NCBI GenBank assembly: GCA_001796995.1
Contig: MGOB01000079.1
Location: forward strand, 1 to 7,858
Length of the DNA stretch: 7,858 nt
Source: Chloroflexi bacterium RBG_16_68_14
GTDB taxonomy: Bacteria > Chloroflexota > Dehalococcoidia > DSTF01 > RBG-16-68-14
Direction of reading: 5' to 3'
Shown: positions 1-6,327 of the stretch, one piece after another
How positions within the stretch are numbered: position 1 is the stretch's first letter
Layout: every line of letters begins with the position of its first letter
Translations under genes and position numbers: made by a program
The notes under the pieces: generated by a model
Told to the model about the DNA's origin: nothing
The model's database searches: none
The model's input: the letters and a program-made list of their open reading frames with translations, nothing else

Positions 1-303
1 GACATCATCGACTACGATGAGGTTAGGACGGGGATGCGGCGGGAGGCGATATACTACGGCTCTCAGGCCACGATCGAGAAGTGGGCCGGATCGCTCTTTG
101 CCCCCATACTGGCGGGTGTGCTGCTGCTGGGCGAGACTGCCGATAATCCCTTGGGAATCAGGATGGTCGGGCCGGTGGCTGGTACCGCCTCTCTCATCGG
201 CTTCCTGTTCTTCCGGGGCTACCGGCTGCCGGACGCGGTGACGGCGGAGAGCGTGCGGGAGGCCGGTCTGAGGGTGGAGGAGCCGGAGCCCAACGCGGGG
301 TGA
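1..303 (+). CDS. GPH-family (MFS_2) sugar/cation symporter, C-terminal part
   Basis: The reading frame is open from base 1 and stops with TGA at 301-303, giving the last 100 residues; the start lies outside the window. The fragment opens with an Asp/Glu-rich stretch ending in DEVRTGMRREAIYYG (about residues 6-20). This is the cytoplasmic loop typical of glycoside-pentoside-hexuronide:cation symporters, where D(Y/E)DE..TG.RREG..YG is a family hallmark. Two hydrophobic segments follow (about residues 28-44 and 57-75) and match the last two membrane helices. A short polar, Glu/Pro-rich cytoplasmic tail ends the protein. The family imports sugars or sugar-like solutes with H+ or Na+ across the inner membrane; the substrate cannot be read from this part. 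No intrinsic terminator is evident after the stop. The family call is firm, the substrate unknown. Confidence 0.85.
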   Translation, partial: DIIDYDEVRTGMRREAIYYGSQATIEKWAGSLFAPILAGVLLLGETADNPLGIRMVGPVAGTASLIGFLFFRGYRLPDAVTAESVREAGLRVEEPEPNAG

Positions 304-543
304 GTCGCGGGCCGGCCTGCCAGTCAAATCGTGTCTATCGGGGGCATAGAAAAGATTGCGGTGAAGTCGCATCGCCAGCGTCTTGACAGTGCCTGGGGTG
401 CTTGCTACGTTGGCTGCGGAAGCAACTGAATGAAGGAATCAACGAAGCTTCTGTCCGGCGAGATCTCAGCGAGCGAATAGCAGACACCCTCACGAATTGA
501 GCGCCGGACTGGGCAAGAGAAACGGCCTGACCGCTAAGGCGTC
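304..543 (+). other. Intergenic region upstream of the phosphate-uptake pair
   Basis: These 240 bases hold no convincing protein gene. What can be seen is a promoter-like pair at 383-411 and a 16-codon open frame at 430-480 (peptide MKESTKLLSGEISASE), which would start about 12 bases after the predicted transcription start. There is also an 8-bp inverted repeat, GTCCGGCG at 453-460 and CGCCGGAC at 502-509. A repeat of that size in 240 bases could be chance. The region looks less GC-rich than the flanking genes. No known riboswitch or Pho-box-like direct repeat was recognised. Confidence 0.5.
383..411 (+). promoter_or_regulatory. Candidate sigma-70-type promoter for the DUF47-pit pair
   Basis: A perfect -35 hexamer TTGACA (383-388) is followed by a 17-base spacer and TACGTT (406-411). 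The latter keeps the two most conserved leading -10 bases and the final T. Transcription would start near 418, leaving a leader of about 125 bases before the ATG at 544. The -10 is only a 3/6 match, so this is a prediction from the good -35 and optimal spacing. Confidence 0.4.
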
Positions 544-1170
544 ATGCGTTTCTCACTAATTCCCCGCACGGGCCGCTTCTACGATCTTTTTGAGGAGAGC
601 GCCCGCAAGCTAGTGGTGGCCGGTGAGGCCCTGACTGATCTCCTCGAGCACTTCGAAAACGTTGAGGCAAAGACGGCTCACATCAAGGACCTGGAGCACG
701 AGGCCGACAACGTCACACATGACATCTATCTTCAGGTTCACAAGACGTTCGTAACTCCTTTCGATCGAGAGGACATAGCCGCTCTGGCCCAACGCATGGA
801 CGATGTCATGGACTACATGGAGGGGGCGTCAACGGCCATCCGCACGTACGGCATCACACAACCGACGACCGCCGCCCGCGGCCTTGCGGACCTCATCCGT
901 CTGCAGACCGTGCAGCTCGAGAGGGCGGTTACGGCGCTGCGTCACCGGGGCCAGCTCAAGTCGATCCTGGAGCAGCTCAAGGAGGTCAACCGCCTGGAGA
1001 ATGAGGCGGACAGCCTGTTCCTCAACTCGATGGCGGAGCTGTTCCAGGGCGAGATGAGTTCTATTGACATCATCAAATGGCGTGATATCTACGATCAGCT
1101 TGAGCAGGCCACCGACAGCTGCGAGCAGGTGGCCTACATCCTGGAGGCGATTGTCCTAAAGCATGCCTAG
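544..1170 (+). CDS. DUF47 / PhoU-like phosphate transport regulator
   Basis: This 208-residue, all-helical, charged soluble protein belongs to the DUF47 (PhoU_div, TIGR00153-type) family, whose members are about 205-215 residues long. Family features visible are the N-terminal FSLIPRTGRFYDLFEE (residues 3-18), the metal-ligand-type E-x-E-A-D motif in LEHEADNVTHD (50-60), TPFDREDI (71-78), and the second repeat LENEADSLF (151-159). The C-terminal helix pattern is DIYDQLEQATDSCEQVA (181-197). The two ExEAD motifs mark the two PhoU-like three-helix bundles. These proteins are encoded beside Pit permeases and are thought to modulate phosphate uptake, probably binding metal ions. The ATG at 544 gives the conserved N terminus; TAAGG at 535-539 is a modest ribosome-binding site 4 bases upstream. 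The pit gene starts 60 bases after the stop on the same strand, so the two are probably co-transcribed. Confidence 0.92.
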   Translation: MRFSLIPRTGRFYDLFEESARKLVVAGEALTDLLEHFENVEAKTAHIKDLEHEADNVTHDIYLQVHKTFVTPFDREDIAALAQRMDDVMDYMEGASTAIRTYGITQPTTAARGLADLIRLQTVQLERAVTALRHRGQLKSILEQLKEVNRLENEADSLFLNSMAELFQGEMSSIDIIKWRDIYDQLEQATDSCEQVAYILEAIVLKHA

Positions 1171-1189
1171 TAGCTGGACTGGCTGGTCT

Positions 1190-1216
1190 GAAGAGGGAAG
1201 CAGGGCTTCCCTCTTC
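1190..1216 (+). promoter_or_regulatory. Perfect 12-bp hairpin between the DUF47 gene and pit
   Basis: GAAGAGGGAAGC (1190-1201) and GCTTCCCTCTTC (1205-1216) are exact reverse complements around a 3-base AGG loop. The stem ends 14 bases before the pit start codon. The following bases, TCTCATTCC, are pyrimidine-rich but not a T run, so it is not a standard intrinsic terminator. It could be a partial attenuator, a processing or stability element setting the ratio of the two proteins, or a structure that hides the purine-rich left arm. The structure is read directly; its function is inference. Confidence 0.65.
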
Positions 1217-1230
1217 TCATTCCAGAAGCG

Positions 1231-2223
1231 TTGACCGATACTTTCGGCTTCCTGATCTTCGCCTTCGCGGCGATCCTCGCCTTCGAGGCGGTGAACGGCT
1301 GGACAGATGCCCCCAACGCCGTTGCCACCGTGGTATCCACGCGCGTGCTGGCGCCGGTGGCGGCGGTGATCATGGCGGGCGTGTTCAACCTCCTGGGCGC
1401 CCTCTCCGGCACGGCGGTGGCCACCACTATCGGTAAGGACATCGTGGACATCCAGGCCATCAGCCTGGAGACGGTTGCCGCGGCCGCTCTGGCGGTGGTC
1501 TTCTGGAGCAGCTTCGCGGCCTACCTAAGCCTCCCCACCAGCGAGAGTCACGGCATAGTGGCGGGCATCGCTGGCGCTGCTGTGCAAGTAGCCGGCTGGG
1601 ACGTCATCATCTGGGACGGCTGGACCAAGGTGTTCACCGGCGTGGGCGTGGCGGTGATGGGTGGGTTTGGCGGCGGCTTCCTGCTGATGATCCTGATCCT
1701 CTGGCTCTTCTACCGCTCCAGCCCTTCCCGCTCCCGGCGCGTCTTCGGCTGGCTGCAGCTGGGGTCTTCCGCCTTCATGGCCTGGAGCCACGGCACCGCC
1801 GACGGTCAGAAGGCGATCGGCGTCATGGCCATGGCCCTGGCGATCTACAACGATACCCCGACGAGCGAGTTCAGCGTTCCGCTGTGGGTCATCCTCCTGG
1901 GCGCCGGCACCCTGGGCCTCAGCACCGCTACGGGCGGGTGGCGCATCATCCGCACCCTGGGTATGCGGGTCACCCACCTGGAGACCTACCAGGGGTTCGC
2001 AGCGGAGGCCGCGGCCGCCACTACGCTGGCCGTGACGTCCCGTTTCGGCATCCCCCTGAGCACAACCCACACCATCGGCACCGCCATAATGGGGGTAGGC
2101 GCCACGCGCCGTGTGTCCGCAGTGCGCTGGGGCGTCGCCTACAACATCGTGGCCGCCTGGGTGCTAACGTTCCCCATCTGCTTCGGCCTGGGCTGGCTAA
2201 TCGCCCTGATCATCCCGGATTAG
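1231..2223 (+). CDS. pit: Pit-type inorganic phosphate permease
   Basis: A 330-residue membrane protein of the PiT family (PF01384), which takes up inorganic phosphate with H+ or Na+ across the cytoplasmic membrane. Its length fits the short bacterial members that pair with DUF47 proteins. The first PiT signature is NGWTDAPNAVATVVSTR (residues 22-38). The inverted second copy is AWSHGTADGQKAIGVMAMAL (184-203). LPTSESHGIVAGIAGAA (101-117) and STTHTIGTAIMGVGATRR (277-294) are also typical. About eight to ten hydrophobic segments are interrupted by a basic loop, YRSSPSRSRR (161-170). The start is TTG at 1231: an in-frame stop lies at 1189-1191, there is no ATG or GTG between, and the next ATG falls inside helix 2. 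This start gives the usual spacing to the first signature. Its ribosome-binding site is weak. It follows the DUF47 gene by 60 bases. The second signature has Ala where many members have Asn (GTAD rather than G(A/T)ND). Confidence 0.93.
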   Translation: MTDTFGFLIFAFAAILAFEAVNGWTDAPNAVATVVSTRVLAPVAAVIMAGVFNLLGALSGTAVATTIGKDIVDIQAISLETVAAAALAVVFWSSFAAYLSLPTSESHGIVAGIAGAAVQVAGWDVIIWDGWTKVFTGVGVAVMGGFGGGFLLMILILWLFYRSSPSRSRRVFGWLQLGSSAFMAWSHGTADGQKAIGVMAMALAIYNDTPTSEFSVPLWVILLGAGTLGLSTATGGWRIIRTLGMRVTHLETYQGFAAEAAAATTLAVTSRFGIPLSTTHTIGTAIMGVGATRRVSAVRWGVAYNIVAAWVLTFPICFGLGWLIALIIPD

Positions 2224-2253
2224 GCGGGCGGCGTCTCTGTACGGAACAGGAGG

Positions 2254-3972
2254 CTAGTCGGCGGCCAGTGGCACCAGAGCCATGCGGCCGACATCTACCA
2301 GGCCCATGTCGGTTAGTCGCAGCTCCGGTATGACGGGGAGGGCGAGGAACGAGAGGACGGCGAAGGGGCTGGGCAGGCCGACCCCCAAGGAAGCGGCGGC
2401 CTCTTCCACCTCCTGGAGCTGCGCGGCCACCTTCTCCAGGGGTTCGTGGGACATGAGGCCGGCGACGGGCAGGGGTAGCGAGGCAATCGGCTCTCCATCG
2501 GCCACAACGGTTAGGGCTCCGCCCAGGCGGCTGACCTGGGCAACGGCCGCGTGCATGTCGCTGTCGTCGGTGCCCACGACCACCACGTTGTGGGAGTCGT
2601 GGGCGAAGGAGGTGGCCAGCGCCCCACGGCGGAGGCCGAAGCCGCGCACCAGGCCCAGGCCCACGTTTCCGCTGGCGTGATGGCGCTCCACCACTGCCGC
2701 CTTGATGACGTCCCGCTCCGCGTCCGCCACGACCTCTCCGCCGCTGACGCGGGCCTCAAGGATGGTCTTGCGTGTCGTTATCTGGTGAGGAATCACCTCG
2801 ATGACGTGATGACGGCGTGAAGTCGCCGGAATGACGAAGGCGTTCTCGTCCAGCGGCTTGACGCGCATCGTGTCCAGGAGGACAGGGGGCGCCGGCGATT
2901 CGCGGGAGAACGCGCTCACGCCGTCGGCGGCCACCAGGCGTCCCTGATAGTACACCTGGCGCGGCCGCAGTTCCCGCAGGTCGTCAGCGACGAGGAGGTT
3001 GGCCCGGTAGCCCGGAGCGATGGCGCCGCGGTCCCTCAGCCCGAAGTACGTGGCGGGGTTGATGGTCGCTAGCTGGACGGCGCGGACGGGGTCGAGCCCA
3101 AGGCGGACCGCCTTGCGCACCACCGCGTCGATGTCGCCGTCTTCGAGCAGGTCGCGGCAGGAGCGATCGTCTACCACCAGAAGGCAGCGGGGATAGGTCT
3201 GGTCCGTGACAAGGGGCAGCAGTTCCTCCAGGTTCTTCTCGGACGTGCCCTCGCGGATCATGAGATGCATGCCCCGTCGCAGCTTTTCGCGCGCCTCCCC
3301 ACGGGCCGTGGACTCGTGGTCGGAGCGGGGGCCGGCGGCCAAGTAGGCGTTGAGAAGGGCGCCGTAGAGGCCGGGTGCGTGGCCGTCGACGACCTTACCG
3401 CGATCGCGGGCGGCTGACGCCTTGTCCAGGCAGTCGCCGTGGCCGGCGATGGCGCCGGGGAAGTTCATCAGCTCGCCCAGGCCCAGCGTCTCCGGCCAGG
3501 CCAGGGCCTCGGCCACGGCATCGGCGTCCAGAGCGGCTCCGGCCGTCTCCAGATGGGTGGCCGGGACGCAAGACGGCGCCATGAGGAACACGTCCAGGGG
3601 CAGGCCGGCCGCTTCGTCCAGCATGGCGCGGATGGCCGGTAGTCCGCCGACGTTCGCCAGCTCGTGGAGGTCCGTGACGACGCTGGTGGTGCCGTGAGCG
3701 AGGACCGCGCGGGCGTACTGGGGAAGGCCCAAGAACGAGCTCTCGATGTGGGTGTGGCCGTTGATGAATCCCGGCAAGAGATAGGCGCCATCGAGGTGTA
3801 CGGTTTCGGCTGCCTGATAGTCACTACCGATGCCGGCGATGATTCCGCCAGCGATAACGACGTCCCCTTCTTCGACTTCGCCGGTGAAGACGTTAACGAT
3901 GCGCCCGCCTGCCAGCAGCAGATCGCCGGCCGAGTCACCCCTGGCCACAGCTATGACCCTTTCCCTGTCCAT
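2254..3972 (-). CDS. ade: Adenine deaminase (EC 3.5.4.2)
   Basis: A 572-residue cytosolic metal-dependent amidohydrolase that converts adenine to hypoxanthine and ammonia; the length matches full-length bacterial Ade proteins. The N-terminal beta-sandwich leads into the barrel, which starts with the metal-binding PGFINGHTHIESS (67-79, His73 and His75). DLHELANVGG (101-110), the adenine-deaminase-specific LMNFPG (168-173), DGHAPGL (196-202), HEST (219-222), LMIREGTSEKNL (237-248) and LLVVDDR (264-270, catalytic Asp of the DDR motif) follow. The C-terminal adenine deaminase domain contains FGLRRGALATSFAHDSHN, LPVAGLMSHEPLE and LALPVIPELRLTDMGLVD. No key motif is missing. It begins ATG 2 bases after the hpt stop codon, with a GAGGA-like ribosome-binding sequence inside the end of hpt, so translation is probably coupled. 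Its stop lies 30 bases from the convergent pit stop, with no terminator seen between them. Confidence 0.96.
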   Translation of the reverse strand: MDRERVIAVARGDSAGDLLLAGGRIVNVFTGEVEEGDVVIAGGIIAGIGSDYQAAETVHLDGAYLLPGFINGHTHIESSFLGLPQYARAVLAHGTTSVVTDLHELANVGGLPAIRAMLDEAAGLPLDVFLMAPSCVPATHLETAGAALDADAVAEALAWPETLGLGELMNFPGAIAGHGDCLDKASAARDRGKVVDGHAPGLYGALLNAYLAAGPRSDHESTARGEAREKLRRGMHLMIREGTSEKNLEELLPLVTDQTYPRCLLVVDDRSCRDLLEDGDIDAVVRKAVRLGLDPVRAVQLATINPATYFGLRDRGAIAPGYRANLLVADDLRELRPRQVYYQGRLVAADGVSAFSRESPAPPVLLDTMRVKPLDENAFVIPATSRRHHVIEVIPHQITTRKTILEARVSGGEVVADAERDVIKAAVVERHHASGNVGLGLVRGFGLRRGALATSFAHDSHNVVVVGTDDSDMHAAVAQVSRLGGALTVVADGEPIASLPLPVAGLMSHEPLEKVAAQLQEVEEAAASLGVGLPSPFAVLSFLALPVIPELRLTDMGLVDVGRMALVPLAAD

Positions 3973-3974
3973 AC

Positions 3975-4490
3975 CTACTCGTCCTCCAGCATCCAGACGT
4001 CCGGCAGGTAGCGGTAGTCCTCACCGCTGTCTATCCCGTAGCCGACGACGAAGCCGGGCGGGACGGCGTGACCAACGTAGTCCGCAAGGTCAGGGTTGTC
4101 GGCCAGGGCATCGCGTCTGGCCAGCAATGCGCAAACGCGAAGGCTGGCGGGAGAGCGGCTGTGGAGGCGCTGGCGCAGCCGGTCCAGGGTGAGGCCGCTA
4201 TCCACGATGTCCTCCACGATCAGTACATGGCGGCCGGTGACGTCGGTCGTGATGTCCTGGACGATGCGCACCTCGCCGCTGCTGGCGCGGCCGGACCCGT
4301 AGCTGGAGACGGTGATGAAGTCCACCTGCAGCGGCATGTCCAGCTCCCGAATGAGGTCAGCAAGGAAGACGAATCCGCCTTTCAGCACGCACACGAGCAG
4401 CGGGCGCTTGTCTCTGTACTCTTCTCGAATTAGGTCCGACAGGCGCTTGATGGTCTGCCGTACCTGACGGCGAGATAGGATGCGCTTCAA
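3975..4490 (-). CDS. hpt: Hypoxanthine phosphoribosyltransferase
   Basis: A 171-residue cytosolic type I phosphoribosyltransferase that joins hypoxanthine (often also guanine) to PRPP, giving IMP (GMP) in purine salvage. Motifs in order are VLKGG (35-39, pyrophosphate-binding loop), SSYG (62-65, flexible loop), the PRPP-binding signature VLIVEDIVDSG (89-99) with the acidic Glu-Asp pair, and FVVGYGIDSGEDYRYLP (147-163) of the purine pocket. The start is TTG at 4490-4488, which gives the usual short N-terminal helix (KRILSRRQVRQTIKRL). GGAG at 4500-4497 sits 6 bases upstream; an ATG at 4515-4513 is in a different frame. It is followed after 2 bases by ade, making a two-step adenine-to-IMP operon. 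One oddity: the LLDKP-type segment reads LLARRDA (122-128), placing Arg125 where the purine-binding Lys normally sits. Confidence 0.94.
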   Translation of the reverse strand: MKRILSRRQVRQTIKRLSDLIREEYRDKRPLLVCVLKGGFVFLADLIRELDMPLQVDFITVSSYGSGRASSGEVRIVQDITTDVTGRHVLIVEDIVDSGLTLDRLRQRLHSRSPASLRVCALLARRDALADNPDLADYVGHAVPPGFVVGYGIDSGEDYRYLPDVWMLEDE

Positions 4491-4519
4491 AGCTCGCTCC
4501 GGCGTCCTTCGCCATGACT

Positions 4520-4525
4520 ATTGTA
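4520..4525 (-). promoter_or_regulatory. Candidate -10 element for the hpt-ade operon
   Basis: Read on the minus strand, bases 4525-4520 are TACAAT, a 5/6 match to the sigma-70 -10 box, 29 bases upstream of the hpt TTG start. No good -35 hexamer lies 16-18 bases further upstream, so the call rests on the -10 match and its position alone. Confidence 0.3.
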
Positions 4526-4582
4526 CATCGCAGTGCTGGGTGGCGTTATGCGAGGAAATAGAGCCCGCCAGCCAATACGAAC

Positions 4583-4612
4583 TTCCGCACAAGGCCTGAA
4601 TCTGGCTACAAT
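4583..4612 (+). promoter_or_regulatory. Candidate promoter for the FAD oxidase-glpD operon
   Basis: TACAAT at 4607-4612 is a 5/6 match to the -10 box and would start transcription near 4619, about 23 bases before the ATG at 4642. The -35 region, TTCCGC at 4583-4588 with an 18-base spacer, is poor. It faces away from the hpt -10 about 80 bases to the left, so the two operons would be divergently transcribed from one 151-base gap. Confidence 0.35.
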
Positions 4613-4629
4613 GTCGGCGGGTCACTGCG

Positions 4630-4636
4630 AAGGAGG
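4630..4636 (+). promoter_or_regulatory. Strong ribosome-binding site for the FAD-linked oxidase
   Basis: AAGGAGG is a near-perfect Shine-Dalgarno sequence, 5 bases before the ATG at 4642. It fixes that start, and the protein it gives begins with the expected family N terminus. It is the best ribosome-binding site in the window. Confidence 0.85.
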
Positions 4637-4641
4637 AGAGG

Positions 4642-6327
4642 ATGATTTCCAAGTGGTGGGGCTGGGGCGATGCTGGGAGGGAGTACCACTTGCCCGACCC
4701 GCAGCGGTTCTGGCGGTACCTCCGCGCGCGCCTGGGCCCCACAGAGGCCGGCGGCCGCATCGACTCGCTGGAGAGAGTCCACCTATCCCCGTCGCGACTG
4801 CCGGTGGCGACGCTCTCGGCCCTGACGGGCATCGTCGGCCAGGAAGGCCTCTCCACGGAGAGCGCAGAGCGGGCTGTGTACAGCATGGGCAAGGGGTACA
4901 AGGACCTGGTGCGCATTCGCCGGGGCCAGGTGGCGAACCCGACCGATGCCGTGGCGCGACCCCAGACCGAGGAGCAGGTGACGGCCCTTGTGGACCTGGC
5001 GGCGCGTGAGCGTATCGCCGTTATACCCTTTGGCGGCGGTACGTCCGTGGTCGGCGGAGTGGAGCCCGCGGGCCGGGGCCCGGTCCTCACCCTGGACCTG
5101 GCGGCGCTGGCCGGCGGCGTGCGCATCGATAGCCAGTCGTCGGCGGCTACGGTGGCGGCGGGCGTCACGGGCCCCGAGTTGGAGCGCCACCTGAACCCTG
5201 CCGGCTTCACGCTGGGCCACTTCCCCCAGTCCTTTGAGTTCTCGACGGTCGGGGGGTGGATCGCCACCCGCTCTGCCGGTCAGAAGTCCACGCTCTACGG
5301 CAAGATCGAGCAGCGGGTGCAGGCGCTGCGCTTGGCCTACCCCGGCGGATTGCTGGCCACGCCGGCGGTGCCGGCGGCCGCCGCCGGGCCCGACCTCGTG
5401 CAACTGGTTGCGGGCTCCGAGGGTACGCTGGGCGTGATCACCGAGGCTACGCTTCGCCTTTCGCCCATACCGCGGCACCAGGACTACCGCGGTTATCTCT
5501 TCCCCGGCTTCACGGATGGCGTGGCCGCCGCCCGCGAGCTAGTGCAAGCGGGACTGAGGCCGGCTGTCCTCCGCCTCTCCGATGAGGCGGAGACGGAGTC
5601 CGCGCTTGCCATGCGTCCGCCGCCGCAGGGCATGGCGGCTGTGGTGGAGCGGGCAGGCCGATGGTATCTGTCCCGAGGTGGCCTGCGCCTGGAGACCGCC
5701 TGCCTGATGATTCTGGGCTTCGAAGGGAAGGAATCGGCCGTCCGAGAGCAGTCGGCGGCCGCTAGGTCCATCCTGCGACGTCACGACGCCCGCTCGCTGG
5801 GGGCCGCGCCGGGACGGGCCTGGGAGCGGTCTCGCTACGATGCTCCCTATCTGCGCGACCTCCTCCTGGACGGCGGTGTCATGGTCGACACGCTCGAGAC
5901 GGCTACGACCTGGGATCGATACCTTTCCCTCTACGCCGCCGTTCGCGAGGCGATACGCGGCGCCTTGGGGGACCGGGGTGTTGTGATGGCGCACCTGTCT
6001 CACTGCTATAGCGACGGCGGCTCCATCTACTACACGTTCCTGGGCCCGCAGGAGCGCGACGGCGAGATCGAGCAGTGGGAGCGGGTGAAGGCCGCTGCCA
6101 CGGAAGCGATAACCCGGCAGGGGGGCGCCCTCAGCCATCACCACGGAATCGGAAGCGACCACCGGGCCTGGATGGAGGCGTACCTGGGATCCGCCGGGGT
6201 GGAATGGCTGGCTGCCATCAAGTCGGCGCTGGACCCGGGGGGCGTCATGAACCCCGGGAAGCTGATACCCGGGCCGCCGCTCCCGGCGAATTCGTCTCCG
6301 GCGGAGACGGAGGCCCGAAGTGGCTAG
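4642..6327 (+). CDS. FAD-linked oxidase, alkyl-DHAP synthase (AGPS) family
   Basis: A 561-residue flavoprotein of the VAO/PCMH fold. The start is confirmed by the AGPS-like N terminus KWWGWGD (residues 4-10; animal AGPS has KWNGWG). The FAD-binding domain contains VIPFGGGTSVVGGV (127-140), TGPELERHL (176-184), FEFSTVGGWIATRSAGQKS (198-216), YGKIE (219-223) and GSEGTLGVITEATLRLSP (258-275). The cap domain has SRYDAPYLRDLLLDGG (397-412), ETATTWDR (419-426) and SIYYTF (461-466). The C-terminal block GGALSHHHGIGSDHRAW (494-510) carries the AGPS His triplet (499-501), and DPGGVMNPGKLI (531-542) closes the fold. True AGPS swaps the acyl chain of acyl-DHAP for a fatty alcohol, giving the ether bond. 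No peroxisomal targeting signal or lipid anchor is seen. The last 8 bases overlap glpD. The family is certain, the substrate inferred; a 2-hydroxyacid or glycerol-phosphate-type oxidase is the alternative. Confidence 0.88.
   Translation: MISKWWGWGDAGREYHLPDPQRFWRYLRARLGPTEAGGRIDSLERVHLSPSRLPVATLSALTGIVGQEGLSTESAERAVYSMGKGYKDLVRIRRGQVANPTDAVARPQTEEQVTALVDLAARERIAVIPFGGGTSVVGGVEPAGRGPVLTLDLAALAGGVRIDSQSSAATVAAGVTGPELERHLNPAGFTLGHFPQSFEFSTVGGWIATRSAGQKSTLYGKIEQRVQALRLAYPGGLLATPAVPAAAAGPDLVQLVAGSEGTLGVITEATLRLSPIPRHQDYRGYLFPGFTDGVAAARELVQAGLRPAVLRLSDEAETESALAMRPPPQGMAAVVERAGRWYLSRGGLRLETACLMILGFEGKESAVREQSAAARSILRRHDARSLGAAPGRAWERSRYDAPYLRDLLLDGGVMVDTLETATTWDRYLSLYAAVREAIRGALGDRGVVMAHLSHCYSDGGSIYYTFLGPQERDGEIEQWERVKAAATEAITRQGGALSHHHGIGSDHRAWMEAYLGSAGVEWLAAIKSALDPGGVMNPGKLIPGPPLPANSSPAETEARSG
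6309..6313 (+). promoter_or_regulatory. Ribosome-binding site that decides the glpD start
   Basis: GGAGG inside the end of the oxidase gene lies 6 bases before a GTG at 6320-6322. The in-frame ATG at 6347, nine codons later, has only GGGA two bases upstream. The GTG is therefore preferred, giving an 8-base overlap and likely translational coupling. Confidence 0.6.

Noticed and set aside
304..330. GGCCGGCC palindrome just after the symporter stop as a terminator.
   Set aside because: It is a short self-complementary GC run without a loop or a following T tract.
1525..2070. Long antisense open frame opposite pit, and similar long antisense frames opposite ade and the FAD oxidase.
   Set aside because: Their sequences are rich in Pro, Arg, Gly, Gln and His with no recognisable domain, as expected from frames opposite GC-rich coding sequence; the opposite strand in each case encodes a clear conserved protein.
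2224..2253. The 30-base convergent gap between pit and ade as a bidirectional terminator.
   Set aside because: No stem with a T run on either strand was found; the sequence has no clear inverted repeat.
4528..4630. 8-bp inverted repeat TCGCAGTG (4528-4535) and CACTGCGA (4623-4630) in the divergent gap, as a possible shared operator.
   Set aside because: One 8-bp match among all pairs in about 150 bases is not rare, the two copies sit at non-equivalent places relative to the two -10 boxes, and no adjacent regulator gene is present.
5350..5395. GC-rich, Ala-coding stretch in the FAD oxidase as a possible insertion or repeat.
   Set aside because: It encodes a short PAVPAAAAG loop at a place where AGPS homologs also have a variable loop of similar length; the frame is intact.
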